Shown here: piece after piece, positions 39,451 to 51,099 of the stretch
Numbering within the stretch: position 1 is the stretch's first letter
Layout: each line of letters begins with the position of its first letter
Made by a program: the position numbers and the translations under genes
Notes under the pieces: generated by a model
The model's database searches: none
The model's input: the letters and a program-made list of their open reading frames with translations, nothing else
Told to the model about the DNA's origin: nothing
Assembly (NCBI GenBank): GCA_009792885.1
Contig: WMCF01000031.1
Coordinates: forward strand, 2,457,437-2,521,436
Length of the DNA: 64,000 nt
DNA from: Eremophila alpestris peregrina
Lineage: Eukaryota > Chordata > Aves > Passeriformes > Alaudidae
Reading direction: 5' to 3'

Positions 39451-39974
39451 ACAACTGCAAAACAGAAAGAGGAATATTTTGTATTTTATATTCTTTATAC
39501 CAGAAGCTGACTTTTTAAAATTTAGTATGCATCCACAGAGACTTAACCACAGCTAGATTCTTCTCTAGTGACTTTCTTGGGAAAGGACTGACTTAATTTT
39601 CCTCATTTGTACTGTGCCAAGCAAAGTATGAGCTTAGTCCCAGTTGGGGTCTGCAGGCACTGTTACAGCAGTCACCAAACAAGCAGGGTGATGTGCTTAA
39701 TGCAAAATTCCTCAGTTTTAGTGGGCAGCTTGAAAGATGTGAGGATAAAGCACCACACCCGTGGTAAACATGCCTTGATTGTACTTTTAAAATAAAGCTG
39801 CTTACTCCTGGTTTTTATTGCTTACTCCCCAATTCTCTTTCTTGCTTCTGTTACTAGCTCTACCTGGGGAGACAGTTTACATTTATTATTTGTTCCAAGA
39901 GATGCTTAGCTTTCCCTAAGAACAACATTAAAGGAGAACTATGTACAGCAGTGGGACAAAGGGTTAATATGACC

Positions 39975-39998
39975 TTTTTTTTTTTCTTTTTTTTTTTT
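39975..39998. repeat. T tract interrupted by one C
   Basis: Eleven T, one C, then twelve T. On the minus strand this is an A tract. No retroposon body is recognisable next to it. Confidence 0.9.
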
Positions 39999-41014
39999 GC
40001 CACCATTACTGAATAAACAGGCTGAAACATTTATTTTCCAGCCACTAATAACAGGGTAAGTGTCAGACGTAACTCAAAAAAGTTCTACTAGAGCTCCCTG
40101 CAGCTTAAATGCTAAATTTATTCATTTTTGATTCCACCCTCAGAAAGCCAGTTCTCTTCTTTCATTGTTTATATTAGATATAGTGAGTCATGGAAATAAA
40201 GTGACATGAAACCACATTTACACTAAAGAAATCATCCCACATCTTTTCAGACTCCCTTTCCTGCTATTTCCGTACCCTGCCTCCTATTGAGTCTGAGAGA
40301 TTGATTACCCAGGCAAGGGCTAAGCATTTATTCTTGACTCCAGTTATTTAGCTGCTCACATTCTCATCTTAGCAGGCCAATTTAGAGGAAACAGATGCAT
40401 TATCCATCAGTTCCACAATCTGAATGAACATACACAGGGCTGTCTATCTGACCTGTGCCTTACAAACAACAGAGTGACAGTAATGCTAAGCAAAGATAAT
40501 GATCTGAAAGTTTCATCAGCTGCCTTTGCTGTGTGTGTGTGAGCTGTGGTACCCTACAAGAGATGGCTCTCCCTGCACAGAACAGGGCAAGGGCCATCAA
40601 ACTCCTGATTTAAGCACCTCTGACACTATGAATGGAGGGCAGCACATCTTCTAAAACTGAACTGGTGTATCGAAGGTTTTAGGCTGCATAGAACTATCAG
40701 AAAGAACAGATCCTGTAAGAGTGGACACATTCTGGCCAACCTGCAATGGGAAGAACCCAAATTTACACCCACAGGAACGATCCTACCAACTATTACTGTT
40801 ACATTTCAAGACTGAACATATTTAAGTCAGCTTTGTATGTCAGCCACAGAGAGTGTGAGGGCTCAGTATGTGAAGATGGGCTTTTTCTCACTGTTTAGCT
40901 CCAGCTAAAAGGGTTACAGTTTATGGTTTATGACTGAAACCTGACAAAGATTCAAACCACTCACATCTGCCCAGTCTTACAAGGGTGTCATAAAAGGTTT
41001 AAAGACATTGCTTT

Positions 41015-41078
41015 GAAGAAGGCTTGGACCCAATGATCTCCAAAAGTCCCTTCCAACATATATTATTCAGAGATTTTA
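41015..41078 (+). mobile_element. CR1 LINE, 3'-terminal fragment
   Basis: The stretch GGCTTGGACCCAATGATCTC then AAAAGTCCCTTCCAAC and ATTATTCAGAGATT matches the familiar 3' end of avian and reptilian CR1 elements (TTGGACT-GATGATCT...GGTCCCTTCCAAC...ATTCTGTGATT), sense on the plus strand. Only the last 60 or so bases are recognisable, as is usual for 5'-truncated CR1 copies. The terminal ATTCTGTG-type repeat is diverged. The element is antisense to ARVCF and long inactive. Confidence 0.85.
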
Positions 41079-41154
41079 AAACAAAATACACTCTGGTCTC
41101 TAAAGCCTTAAAAAAGGACCCACACCTTGAGGCTTTATTCCTCGGAATTTTCAG

Positions 41155-41320
41155 GAGGTCAAATGCTGACAGAAATTGGGCATTAGCAATTCCTTTGAAG
41201 TCAGTGGAAATTACAGCCCCTCACCCCTTCAGTTTTGGTTTAGAGGTTTTAGTGTGACTACAATCACCAAGACAGGGTTTGGGTATAAAAACTCTGGTGT
41301 AACTTCTGTGACTCTCTCCC
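41155..41320. repeat. Possible ancient amniote interspersed-repeat remnant
   Basis: Two fragments, CCTTTGAAGTCAGTGGAAAT near 41191 and ACTCTGGTGTAACTTCTGTG near 41291, resemble parts of an old dispersed repeat common in turtles and birds (TTGAAGTCAATGG and CTGGTGTAACT-CA motifs). It begins about 80 bases after the CR1 3' end. Boundaries and family are uncertain. Confidence 0.3.
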
Positions 41321-41802
41321 TCCCATCCCAGCATACATTCACAGAGTCTCCATCCCACATCAGACTTGCTCCTTCACCCCACTGATCTGCTTGCAAACAC
41401 TTCCTTTTACACCTACCCAGTGGAACCAGAGCACAGGAACACGAGAGGCACTCCTAAAGGCTGACTCCATGTTCTTAGCCATCTACAAAGCCAAGTTACT
41501 AATCATGGGATAATCTCAAAGCTATATACCTTCATGGAATGGAGCTGTACACTCTACTAATTACAGCTTTATCAGGAGGCTGGGAACATTTTTACTCAGA
41601 ACTGGTACAAATACTGATCTCTTTAAATGCAGCAGACAGAAAGAGCTCCCCCTGCTTTCCAATATACAGCATGTGCTGTTGTGAGGCTTTATTTTAAAGC
41701 CAGATATGTAAAGACAAAATGATATTAAGAAGCAGTTTCAGCATTGTCAGTTCCATGCCAGGACTGCATAAAGTCCAAGCTGATCATTCCAAATTAACTT
41801 AC

Positions 41803-41865
41803 CTTTCTGCAAGAGTGACAGTGAACACAGTACATCACACTGAAGAGTCCTTCCTGTACTTTTAT
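41803..41865 (-). other. Candidate untranslated exon on the ARVCF strand (weak)
   Basis: The minus strand shows a near-ideal donor, CAGAAAG|GTAAGTTAA (boundary 41803/41802), and 63 bases upstream an AG in GTTGGCCTGTCAG that could serve as an acceptor. The segment would be spliced in the same orientation as ARVCF and could be a 5'-untranslated exon. Its pyrimidine tract is only moderate and I recognise nothing in the sequence itself. Confidence 0.12.
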
Positions 41866-42887
41866 CTGACAGGCCAACATATAATTAAATGAAATCTGTT
41901 TACAAGTCTCAAAGTATTTTGAAAGTACTGCTGCAATTACACTGCTCAAATATCACGTTCTAGCTTCATTTCCACTGCCACCCTTTCATCACATTTCTGT
42001 AGGGAAATTCCATCCAGAATGAATCCTGCTCCATGCTGGCCACAGCACAGTCCCCTCCTGGCTACTGCTGCCTGTAGCAACAAGGGATGGAGATCAAGAC
42101 CAACAGAGAGATGGGAGATGACTACTCAAAATAATTCCAGCATTAAGAGGCAACAAAGGTTCTTCTCTCTCTCTCTGGACTCTCTAAGACCGACTTCATT
42201 GAGACAAAGGATCTGCTGCCAACTCAGACAAACTGCATCAAAGATGCTGCTGCTGTGGAAACTCCACAGGCTCTCACTTAGGGGTTGTTAATTTGCTCAG
42301 ACAAGCAATTTATGTGGAAGTGTGAGCATGCTTGCATTTTAGGAGAAGCTGAGAATTCTTAAAAGGTTCCCTCTTATTTCTTTCCAAACCTTTGTTCTTT
42401 ACTTGTTACAGAACACCTAAAAGAACAATTTCATTCATTACTTATAATTGTTCTGTTGTAACACAAGAAATAAAATTTGAAAAGAAATCAAAAACTTCCA
42501 TTTTGCTGCTGCTTCTGTCAGTATTATAGGCTAAACAGAAAAAATACCACGTAGCTTCTTGCAGCTAAATCTTCTGAATTACAGAGGAACAACAGACTTT
42601 TTATCAGCTTATGCAAACTTCTATAATGTCTATACCTTAAGCTCTCTTATTTATAAAATGAGAGCACCTTAGAGGTCTAGCTAAACCATGTAAAAGTTTA
42701 CTCTGATTTCTGTTGAGGCTAATGATTTTTCAAAATATGGTACTTACTATTGTCCTGAAAGAATGAACAGTCAGTAAGCCATGAACAGTAATAAAGCTCT
42801 GTGGTATGCACCAGACCCCAAATGTGATTTGCTCCTGAGTGTGCTACAAAATCAGAATCTTCTGACCATCCTGTGAAATGGTAATGT

Positions 42888-42950
42888 GCATAGAATGCCA
42901 GAATCTGCTGACTTGGAAGGGACCCAGCAAGATCAGGTTTGATTTACTGA
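42888..42950 (-). mobile_element. CR1 LINE, 3'-terminal fragment
   Basis: GCATAGAATGCCAGAATC followed by GACTTGGAAGGGACCCAGCA and AGATCAGG is the reverse complement of a CR1 3' end (the usual form is CATAGAATCACAGAAT...TTGGAAGGGACC...AGATCATC). The ATTCTATG-type terminal repeats are at the left edge, so the element is oriented on the minus strand, sense with ARVCF. It is about 1.8 kb from the plus-strand CR1 fragment and is also strongly 5'-truncated. Confidence 0.8.
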
Positions 42951-42999
42951 TTTAATAATAATGCAACCAATGGACAAACAAAAGGTTTCTGTTTGTGTT

Positions 43000-45900
43000 G
43001 TTTCCAGGAAAGGCAACACAGGAAATAATTACCAATGATCTCATTAGTCATGTTTAGCTACAGTCCTCCACATACAGCTCTACATAATCTTCAGGGAGAG
43101 TAAATAACAATTTTCTTTGACCATTATGTATCAGTGAGGGAAAATCTAAAGAAAGTTCTAGAATAGGTTTTCAAAGCCCATTTGTGGAATCAATAAAGAT
43201 AATGCCAAAAAATCCCAACACTTAAAACCAGTGAAACAGCACAATATGGATATGGGAAAAAATGTTAAGTGCTTTCCTTGTATTTTCAGTGCATAATTAA
43301 AGCCATGCAGAACTTCCTCTGCAGCTGGGATATGCTGTGACATCTCTGAAGAGATAATCATGGGAATTGAGGTTTTATTAAGTCTGTTTAAGAAGTATTG
43401 TAATGAAACAAGGTTAAAGGTTGAACTTTACTCTTAGCCCCGATGTAAAATGAAGATGTTTGCTCCTGCTGATTTCAGCTTCTAGTGCATGAAAGGTGAA
43501 GGCTGAACATGTATTGCTCTTTTTTTGATGTGGCTGTAGGTCTTGATGGCAGGAATGTACCTACCCACAGGTGTAACACTGGGTTCCTGAGCTCCTGTAT
43601 CAATCCATTCTCCCTCCATGGGATGGATGGGAACTGCTCTAACACCACCTCACTGCACAATGTCCCCTGAATGCTTCACTATTTCACAACCTTCAGTCAG
43701 CCCTGGAGTGACTTCAGGCTGTGAGGCAATTCTTCAATCCTCCCAAACACAATCCCTTCCATTTCCACTTGCCTATTTTAGCCCTACAAAAACAGGGGGA
43801 TTTATAGTCTGTGACCTCCTGACCAGCAGATAAAGCAACATGGTCAATGAAGAGGGTATATACACATATACAGATATAATTTCCAGCACTAACAGTGTTA
43901 GCTATTCCACAACACTTGTGCTTGAGTGTACATTAGCTACAGAATTTTCTAGTTTGATTTGTTCTTTTCCAGTTTTACCATTTTCTATTAAAATTGGATT
44001 TTCTTTTGCACATTCATAAAGTTGTGATGTTGTAGGACAAGTGGAACAGCAGTACATCAAATGGAGGTGAAATTCCTTTTAAATTACCCCAGAGGAAACT
44101 CAGTAAGCCCAACTGAGATCCCATGAGATGTGAATGATCAGTAGACCCAGTCAAGAAGACCAGTCCTACAATCTATGGGAGAGACCAATTCATCAGGAAA
44201 ATGTGGCATTTCTAAGCCAAGGCATTCCTGTGAGAGCCCTTTCAGCCATTTACCTCTAAGACTGTAGAATAATGAAACTCATGAGGAATGAAAGTAAGGA
44301 CACCTACAGAGTGTGCACATGACAACAGGAGGAAGCAGCCAATTAGCATATTGGTGCAGTAATCCCAATTACAGTTAAGTCTGCAGAGGCTATAAAGGAT
44401 GCTCCATCATGTCCCTAATGACTTTTGGGGATAGGAAGAAGGCAGCTTGGTAAAGCTCCTGAGAGGCAAGAGCTGGGACGTACTGAGATGCTACAAAAAC
44501 ACAAGAGAAACTGCATCCACATCTTGCTTCAAAAGCCTGCTTCTCAGCAGAAGAGACTCCCTTTGCCCTTCTTTTCTCTCTCCTCAGCACTTCTGAATGT
44601 CCTACAGCTTTGTAATCCCCTGAGAGCCCTGTGATACACAGCTCCCTCTACCATCCCTAAGGCAGATGGTATTCCCTCCACAACTCATCAAAACCATGTC
44701 AGCAGGGAAAAGCTTCTGAGGGACAAGCAATGCTTTCCAGCTTTTCTTGGAGCTAGCAACCAACTGTGCAGCAAGAATATACTCTTTTCATTAAGAGAAA
44801 AACTCTGGCACTGATCTGACCATGTTCTGATTTGTTCCTCGGTGTATCATTGTTGCTGGACATAGGCAACTACTTCAAACAGGCACAGAAACAACTGTGT
44901 GCTTGGCATGCAAGGCCCAGAAACATCTATTGCTACCATTTTTTTTCACACATCAGCTTTTACTGTAACAAGGCCCTGAGTTAGAGGAAGGAAAAAAAAG
45001 AGAAAAGAAATCAATAAGAGTCACTGAAAGAGTACTACAGCCACATGAAGTACCAGATGTCACTGCCAACAGTGTCACACCAATCAAACAACAAACCACC
45101 ACCTATTAAATTTGATCTGTAGTCAACACAATGGTCACTGTTCAGCTTACACCTACTTCTGTGAAATCACTCATTTTCATGTGTGAGCTTCAGAATGAGT
45201 ATCTGACCCAAAACACAGTGAAGGTGTCTGTGCACACAGGTAGAACTCAGCAATTAGTAGCAGTGAATCATCAGGTACTTGAAAAGAGAGAAATATAGCC
45301 AAAAGTGGAAAATAAAGACCACGGATTTGTAGGGACTATTCTGTGCTTGCTAAACCCGCTCCATTTTTCAGTAGATCTGATTGAACTTCTCCCACGTTCC
45401 AGATCTTCAATCTAAAATAACACTATGGAACCCCTACCACTGTCCAGGGATGATCCCTTCGAAGTATGAAACACCAGCTGCCTAGTCACTAATTGCAACC
45501 AGCCTATTCATGCACACACTAATACATGCAATTACCAGATGCAAAACCATCTCTCATCCATCACATTCTAACACTGAGGCACCAGGACAATATGAAGAAT
45601 CAGAATTACATTTCTAGGGTACAATCAGTGACAATGAAAGGATTGGCTTTGTATTTCAGTATATTATGCTTCAAGTATGATCCTGCAGTTGTGAGGGGCA
45701 AGGCAGACAACTGATGTATGTGCAGGAATGAAGGAGTCAACTACAGGTTGAGGAGAGTGATAAAAAAGCAGAGACTTGTGTTTCCATTTTTAGTAAGACA
45801 TTGGCAGGAAGTTCTAATCAAAAGCTTTGAACTTTACCTCCTTCAAATTTTTTCCTCTCTTAAAACCCAGCCTTACATTTACCACTGAGATACTAACACA

Positions 45901-48900
45901 GAGCAGCTCTAAACACAGAGATAGAGTAAGGATCCTTGCTTTCTCTCTGCACTCACATCAGTGTTTTCTGCAGGGCAGCCTCTGCCCATCCTCAAGCCAC
46001 CTGGAAGCCACATAACCATAACTGGGCAAGGCTCTGTGCCACAGTGACATGCCTGCAAACATTCCAGCCAGGAAGCAGTGCCACCCAGCAGGCTCTGCCA
46101 TAAAGCAACAAGGTGTCAGAGGAAGGCAGTGCAGCAAGCACTGTGCTTCCAATGTTACAGATTATCACCATGCACAAAACAAGCTACAAATAAAAGGCAT
46201 GGTAATTTTGACTCCCATGCTTGTTTCAGTAGAACATCAGTATCTGACTAATTTCAAGCTCTACTGGAAATGCAGGAAAATCACAAGCTGCTCTGACAAG
46301 CAGAACAAAGCAGAGGCTTGGCCCTCCAGAGTGGTTCTGAATATGCATGTTCCAAGGGACTCTGCATGGATGTAAGGGGTTAACACATGGAGAACCCTTC
46401 TCAAAAAATTATGTCCAAAATTGCATGGAGGAAAAGTTTGAAAGTTAAAAAGTTTTTGGTATTCAAATGGGTATATGACCGAGTGAAATAATTCTTATGT
46501 CTCTATATGAGTAAGAGCTGCAAATTTACCCTGTACTAGAAAAGTACCTCCTCATTCTGTGAAATAGCTTCTTCTAAATGCAAGTGAGGGATAAAGCAGT
46601 AATCAGCAATTCATATGAAATGCAAGCTATCCTACAGCCAGTGAACCTACAGCAGACTTTGAAACAGAAGATGTATCAAGCCTAATGTCACAAACAAATC
46701 CCAGCACAGATAATTACACAGCAAGAATGTCATACACTCTAAGCTAGTCAGCCCCCAATGACTGCCAGTGGGCACTGAACTTCAATCTTCAGCATCAAAG
46801 CACCAGCACTGGTTCAGTGAGTTAAATGAGTCATTCTTTCAGCTGCAACAAGTAGCACTATCCACTTCTTTGATAGTCAGAGCAGCCAACTGAGGAATCA
46901 CACCACAGGCTTCAGCAGCATGTTACACCTCCAGCAGTTCCAGCTGGAAGGAGCATCCTTGTTTCCTGCCCTCAGCTCCAGAGCAGTCCTGCTGTTAAAC
47001 AGCTTCTGTGTTTCTCCCAAAGCTGCTTGCACTTCAGCTGTAAATTAATGACTGCTCTGCATACTTCATATATTACAGGGACTTTTTTAAAAAAAGAATA
47101 AAAGTAAAAAAAAAAAATCAGGAGTTTTTTCAGTACCTCCTATCAATTCTTGACAATAAAATATTGATTTGCCCAATTAATTCTTACTATGAAATTGCTA
47201 GGTTCCTGCAATGCTAGTAATGTGATGTACCAGCAGCACTCTGGTAAATTCTACACCACCTATTGGTTAGAAAGCAAACGAAAGTAAGGTTTTAAACATA
47301 TCTGCATTTTATACAGTGATTAAACTTTAATTACAATTATTTTTTACACTAGTCATTAAAGGCTGGATTTTTATAAACCAAGAATTCTCACATCATAGGT
47401 CTCAGTAAATAACAGAATAAGCACCTTAAGTGATTATGCATGCACACATGCAAATGTCCATACTATTTTTAAAGATAGTATAATTTGAATTAATTTAAAG
47501 TCTAGTGGTTAAAGTACTTCAAATTTTAAGATGGGAATTTGTCTGTGTAACTATTTGAAATTCATGTATGCACACATTTAGACATAATACAGACACTACA
47601 TACTTCTCATGTTCATGAACAGTCCAGTGAGACAATCTTACACAATAGTCTATTTTACTAAATGATCAGACAACGGGTATTTATGTAAAACCAAAGTAAG
47701 GATATAAATCTTTAAAACTTTTGCAGGATTACTCATCTTAAACCAAGTACTGCAGTCAGAAATCAAGAGAGATGACTACCAGAAAATATATTTTCACAAT
47801 TTCCAATATCAAAAATCTGTTAGGTCACCAGGATTTGCATTCATTTGTTCACTTCCCAGATTACATGCATAATTCTACCTTAGGAACTGCAGGAAAGCAA
47901 CAACAAAAAATTGAGACTAAATATGGAGGTAATCCAAATCCTTATAGGGATGATTGCTGCTTACCTTAAGAGTTGTCTGCCAGTGGTAATGTCTTAAGAG
48001 GTTAAATCTGTGTACCTGGCTGCAGAATTGGTAGGGGTTCCTTAAAATTGTGGTTACTATTTGAGCAGAAATAGAGGGCATTGAACACAGAAGTCATAAA
48101 TGCAGCTCAGGTCCTACAGCAGCAGACGTGCACCTCATCCACCCACAGATGACTGGGAACACCTTGGCCTTGGGTAAATAAAGACTGGCAAAGAGGGAAG
48201 TCTGGAGCAAGGGATTTTCCTGAAATAGGGATTTTTCTTCACAACAGTGAGTGGACTGATTGTGCTAAAAATTTAACACACATTTCATTATTATGAACCT
48301 GTCTTTAAGTCCATCTTTGTAGGAGTCTACAGTATCAACCTCCAGTACTTTTATTCTGTTATAATACAGTTTCTTTCTGTTCTCAGAATACCTAGTGTTA
48401 TCCAACAGGATCACAACAGCTGCACATACAGCACTCTTTAAAGTTATGAGCTCCAGAATAAATTATTCAGTAACAGAATTACCTATAGCAGCCTAAATAG
48501 GACACTAATATTAAGTGAATAAAATCTGTGTAAAGAATAAATTTACACTGTCCCAAGTGGCTCAGAAGCACTCAATCCCAGACACTCAAGCAAGTGGCCA
48601 CTAAATCCACCAGTGGTACCAGAGAACTCAGACATTCACAATGCAGGGTTCATAAAGCATCTAAAGATACAAATACACAGGTTCTGGAAGTCACTAAAAG
48701 GTCCAACACAAGGGTGCCTCCAGTTCTGTATGTTAACAAGCACTGGAGTACTAATCACCATCAGCAGCTTGAAAAATCTCACTGTACTTTTCAATCCCTA
48801 AATGTCCAGCTCACATTTTATATCCTGGTTCTCCAGTGATGGTGCTGCTTTCCCTTCCCATCAGACTGCTGCCTGACAAGAAACCACTAACAGCTGATAC

Positions 48901-50300
48901 ACACCACTATGGCCTCCTTGCCACAGGTTTGCACTAAAGCTTTTGCTTCTGCAGATGAACTTCACCAATTGCCACATTCCAGGATGGCTGAAAAACTGCA
49001 CATAAAGCCTCAACAACCCCACCATAAGGATCATGCAGGACTTGGACCTCTGGTGGACTTTGGCTGAAGAGAACACCCAAACCCACACCCACCCATGGCA
49101 TTTTCAGTAATGCTGCCTGGTATAACTACAGCCAGTGTAACAACTGGACCATAGCTGCAGGGAACAAAGAACCACCAAGTGCTGCAGGCAGGGTCAAGAA
49201 CAGGTAATAGCCCTTACAAATGAGAGGACACGCTAAATTTTGTTCTGAACAGCTCTTTACATGTGTTAAAAACCTGTACCTATTAGCTGCAATGTATTCT
49301 TAGCAGTTCTTTTGCTTGTGCATTTGTTTCAGATGAAGCACACCAGAAAGCAAAGATCATTTGGAAGAACAGTTTCAGCACGTGGTTCTCACAGCCACCC
49401 TGTTCAGCAGCATCTCACCCTGCAGGATGTGTATAGAGACCAGAACCCACACCCAACCACAAGAGGAACAAGAGGAATGCAGGAGCTTTCTGAGGCAAAT
49501 GCTGGTTTGGAAAAGCTGCACATTCGTTTTTCATTACATCATCGCTAAATATGTACATAAAGAATACATACATGATTCCATCTATCTGCTGGAATTAAAT
49601 AAAAATCTCCAAGTGCAGAATATCACCAGCCTTATACCAAACTTATTTAACAATTACATACAGAAATTGATGAAAAAACCTCAGCAGAGCCACAGCTCAG
49701 TAGCTATAGCAACCTGCTTAGCTTCTCAGAAGAATCAGATAAGATAACCTGTCCTAAAATAGATGCAAAATAGCTGTCACTGCACATGTGTGGCTTCAGA
49801 GACAGAACACAACCAATAAAAATTAATTTTTTTTCAAATCACAATGCTCCCTTTCACAGAAATCAAAAAGCTACCCTACAGGCAGTGGGTGAGAACTGAG
49901 TTTAATTCCTTTACTCTCAGTGTTTTAAAAGCTAAATCATTTATCTCAAAGCTTAATTGTGCCTTTTAACAAATTAGACTTCACTGGAAATCATTATCTG
50001 TCTCCCCCCTTCTTGTTACAATTCAAAGGCAGCATCTGTTAAAGAGCAAAAATGAACCATTTTCCCCTCATTACACAAAGAGCAAAAAGTCATCCCAAGT
50101 TCACATTACTTTAGAAGGTAATTTCTGTTCATCAGAACAATTCGGTATGTGTTCATTCCTTCGCATCCAGTTTTGCAGGCTAATTTCCTCAAATATTTAG
50201 ACTTAATTTGGTTTGTAACCATTAACTACGATTACAGAAACCACGTTCCTCCAAGTTAGCATTCCATGCCAGTACTGCTAAAAACGTTCTCTGGGTTGTA
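43000..50300. other. Non-coding stretch, centre-right
   Basis: No gene is supported. An A-rich tract lies at 47089-47117 and GC-richer patches at 45.95-46.18, 46.88-47.04 and 48.84-49.2 kb. The largest frames (108 codons plus at 46049-46375, 128 codons plus at 49361-49747) are unrecognised and overlapped by other frames, as expected for non-coding DNA. Confidence 0.6.
47089..47117. repeat. A-rich tract
   Basis: AAAAAAAGAATAAAAGTA followed by a run of A. Low complexity; no adjacent element was recognised. Confidence 0.8.
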
Positions 50301-50415
50301 TCTGTTATAGTGTGCGATCATACATTCCTCATAAAGCACTACAGCAAGAAAACCAAACCCCAGCAGTTGCCAGAGCCCCTGGGCTGATGCACGGTGTGAG
50401 TGCAGCAGAAGCGGT

Positions 50416-50734
50416 GGCTCAGGCACTCCCCTCCCGCAGGAGCAGGGCGGGCAGGAGCCCGGCTCCAGGGAAGGGTGGCTCAGGCAGTCCCCTCCCGCAG
50501 GAGCAGGGCAGGCAGGAGCCTGGCTCCAGGGAAGGGTGGCTCAGGCAGTCCCCTCCCGCAGGAGCAGGGCAGGCAGGAGCCTGGCTCCAGGGAAGGGTGG
50601 CTNNNNNNNNNNNNNNNNNNNNNNNNNNNNNNNNNNNNNNNNNNNNNNNNNNNNNNNGGCTCCAGGGAAGGGTGGCTCAGGCAGTCCCCTCCCGCAGGAG
50701 CAGGGCAGACAGGAGCCTGGCTCCAGGGAAGGGT
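50416..50734. repeat. 61-bp minisatellite (VNTR), about 5 visible copies
   Basis: A 61-base unit beginning GGCTCAGGCAGTCCCCTCCC repeats at 50416, 50477 and 50538. A fourth copy (50599) is cut by the gap after four bases, its tail or that of another copy resumes at 50658, and a last copy spans 50674-50734. Copy 1 differs by ACT for AGT, GGGCGGGC for GGGCAGGC and CCCGG for CCTGG; the last copy has GACAGG. The unit contains GGGCAGGCAGGAG, similar to the GGGCAGGA-type core of hypervariable minisatellites. The unit length is not a multiple of three, and all three plus frames lack stops. Confidence 0.97.
50603..50657. other. Assembly gap (55 N)
   Basis: Fifty-five unknown bases lie inside the 61-bp array. 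The flanking repeat phase requires the missing length to be 41 plus a multiple of 61, which 55 is not, so the gap length is an estimate and the true copy number is unknown. Confidence 1.
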
Positions 50735-51099
50735 GTCCCAGCGCTGATGTTGCAGAGGAGGATGCTGCTCCCAGCCACACGCAGGGATGAGCTGGGGTCA
50801 CTCACTCCCTGCGCTGCCCCAGCGGCTCTGTGCCCACAGCCCGGCTGTGCCCCCGCTCCTTTCACCGCTCCCGGCGGGCCCAGGGCAGTGCTGGGCAGGA
50901 GAACAGCGACTGGCACAGCGCAGGGAGCTCCTCTGCAGTGCAGCTGCTCTTCAGGAGCCACAGCAAAGCCATCCTGCCCCTGCCCAAGGAACCCCTTCCC
51001 TCTGCACCTTCACAGAGCCCCACTCCCCACACTGCTGCTCCAGCAGCTTTCTGAACAACGCTGCTCCAGCTTGGATTAAACCTCCCTGTGCTACAATTA

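Larger units (their letters stand above)
33590..41000. other. Non-coding stretch, centre
   Basis: No gene is supported. GC-richer patches at 34.09-34.32, 34.62-35.06 and 35.5-36.1 kb give the longest local frames: 139 codons on the plus strand at 34642-35061 and 115 codons on the minus strand at 35422-35769. Neither resembles a known protein or a transposon protein. A palindrome TTGATATATATATCAA lies near 39435-39450 and a T tract at 39975-39998. Confidence 0.6.
50340..51075. other. GC-rich island containing a minisatellite
   Basis: This is the most GC-rich interval in the window and is sharply bounded by AT-rich sequence. Its first half is the 61-bp array; its second half (about 50.74-51.07 kb) is unique sequence with scattered CpGs such as CGCTCCCGGCGGGCCC. 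By eye CpG is well below expectation for the GC content, so I do not call it a CpG-island promoter, although a weak alternative promoter is possible. Open frames run through in several phases on both strands because the sequence is stop-poor. Confidence 0.7.

Noticed and set aside
47089..47117. Poly-A tract as a processed-pseudogene tail
   Set aside because: No gene-like sequence precedes it on either strand and no flanking target duplication was seen.
50312..51079. A 255-residue repeat-rich protein across the GC-rich island
   Set aside because: It is produced by stop-free frames of a 61-bp minisatellite and passes through an assembly gap of unknown true length. All three frames are open, so there is no coding signal.
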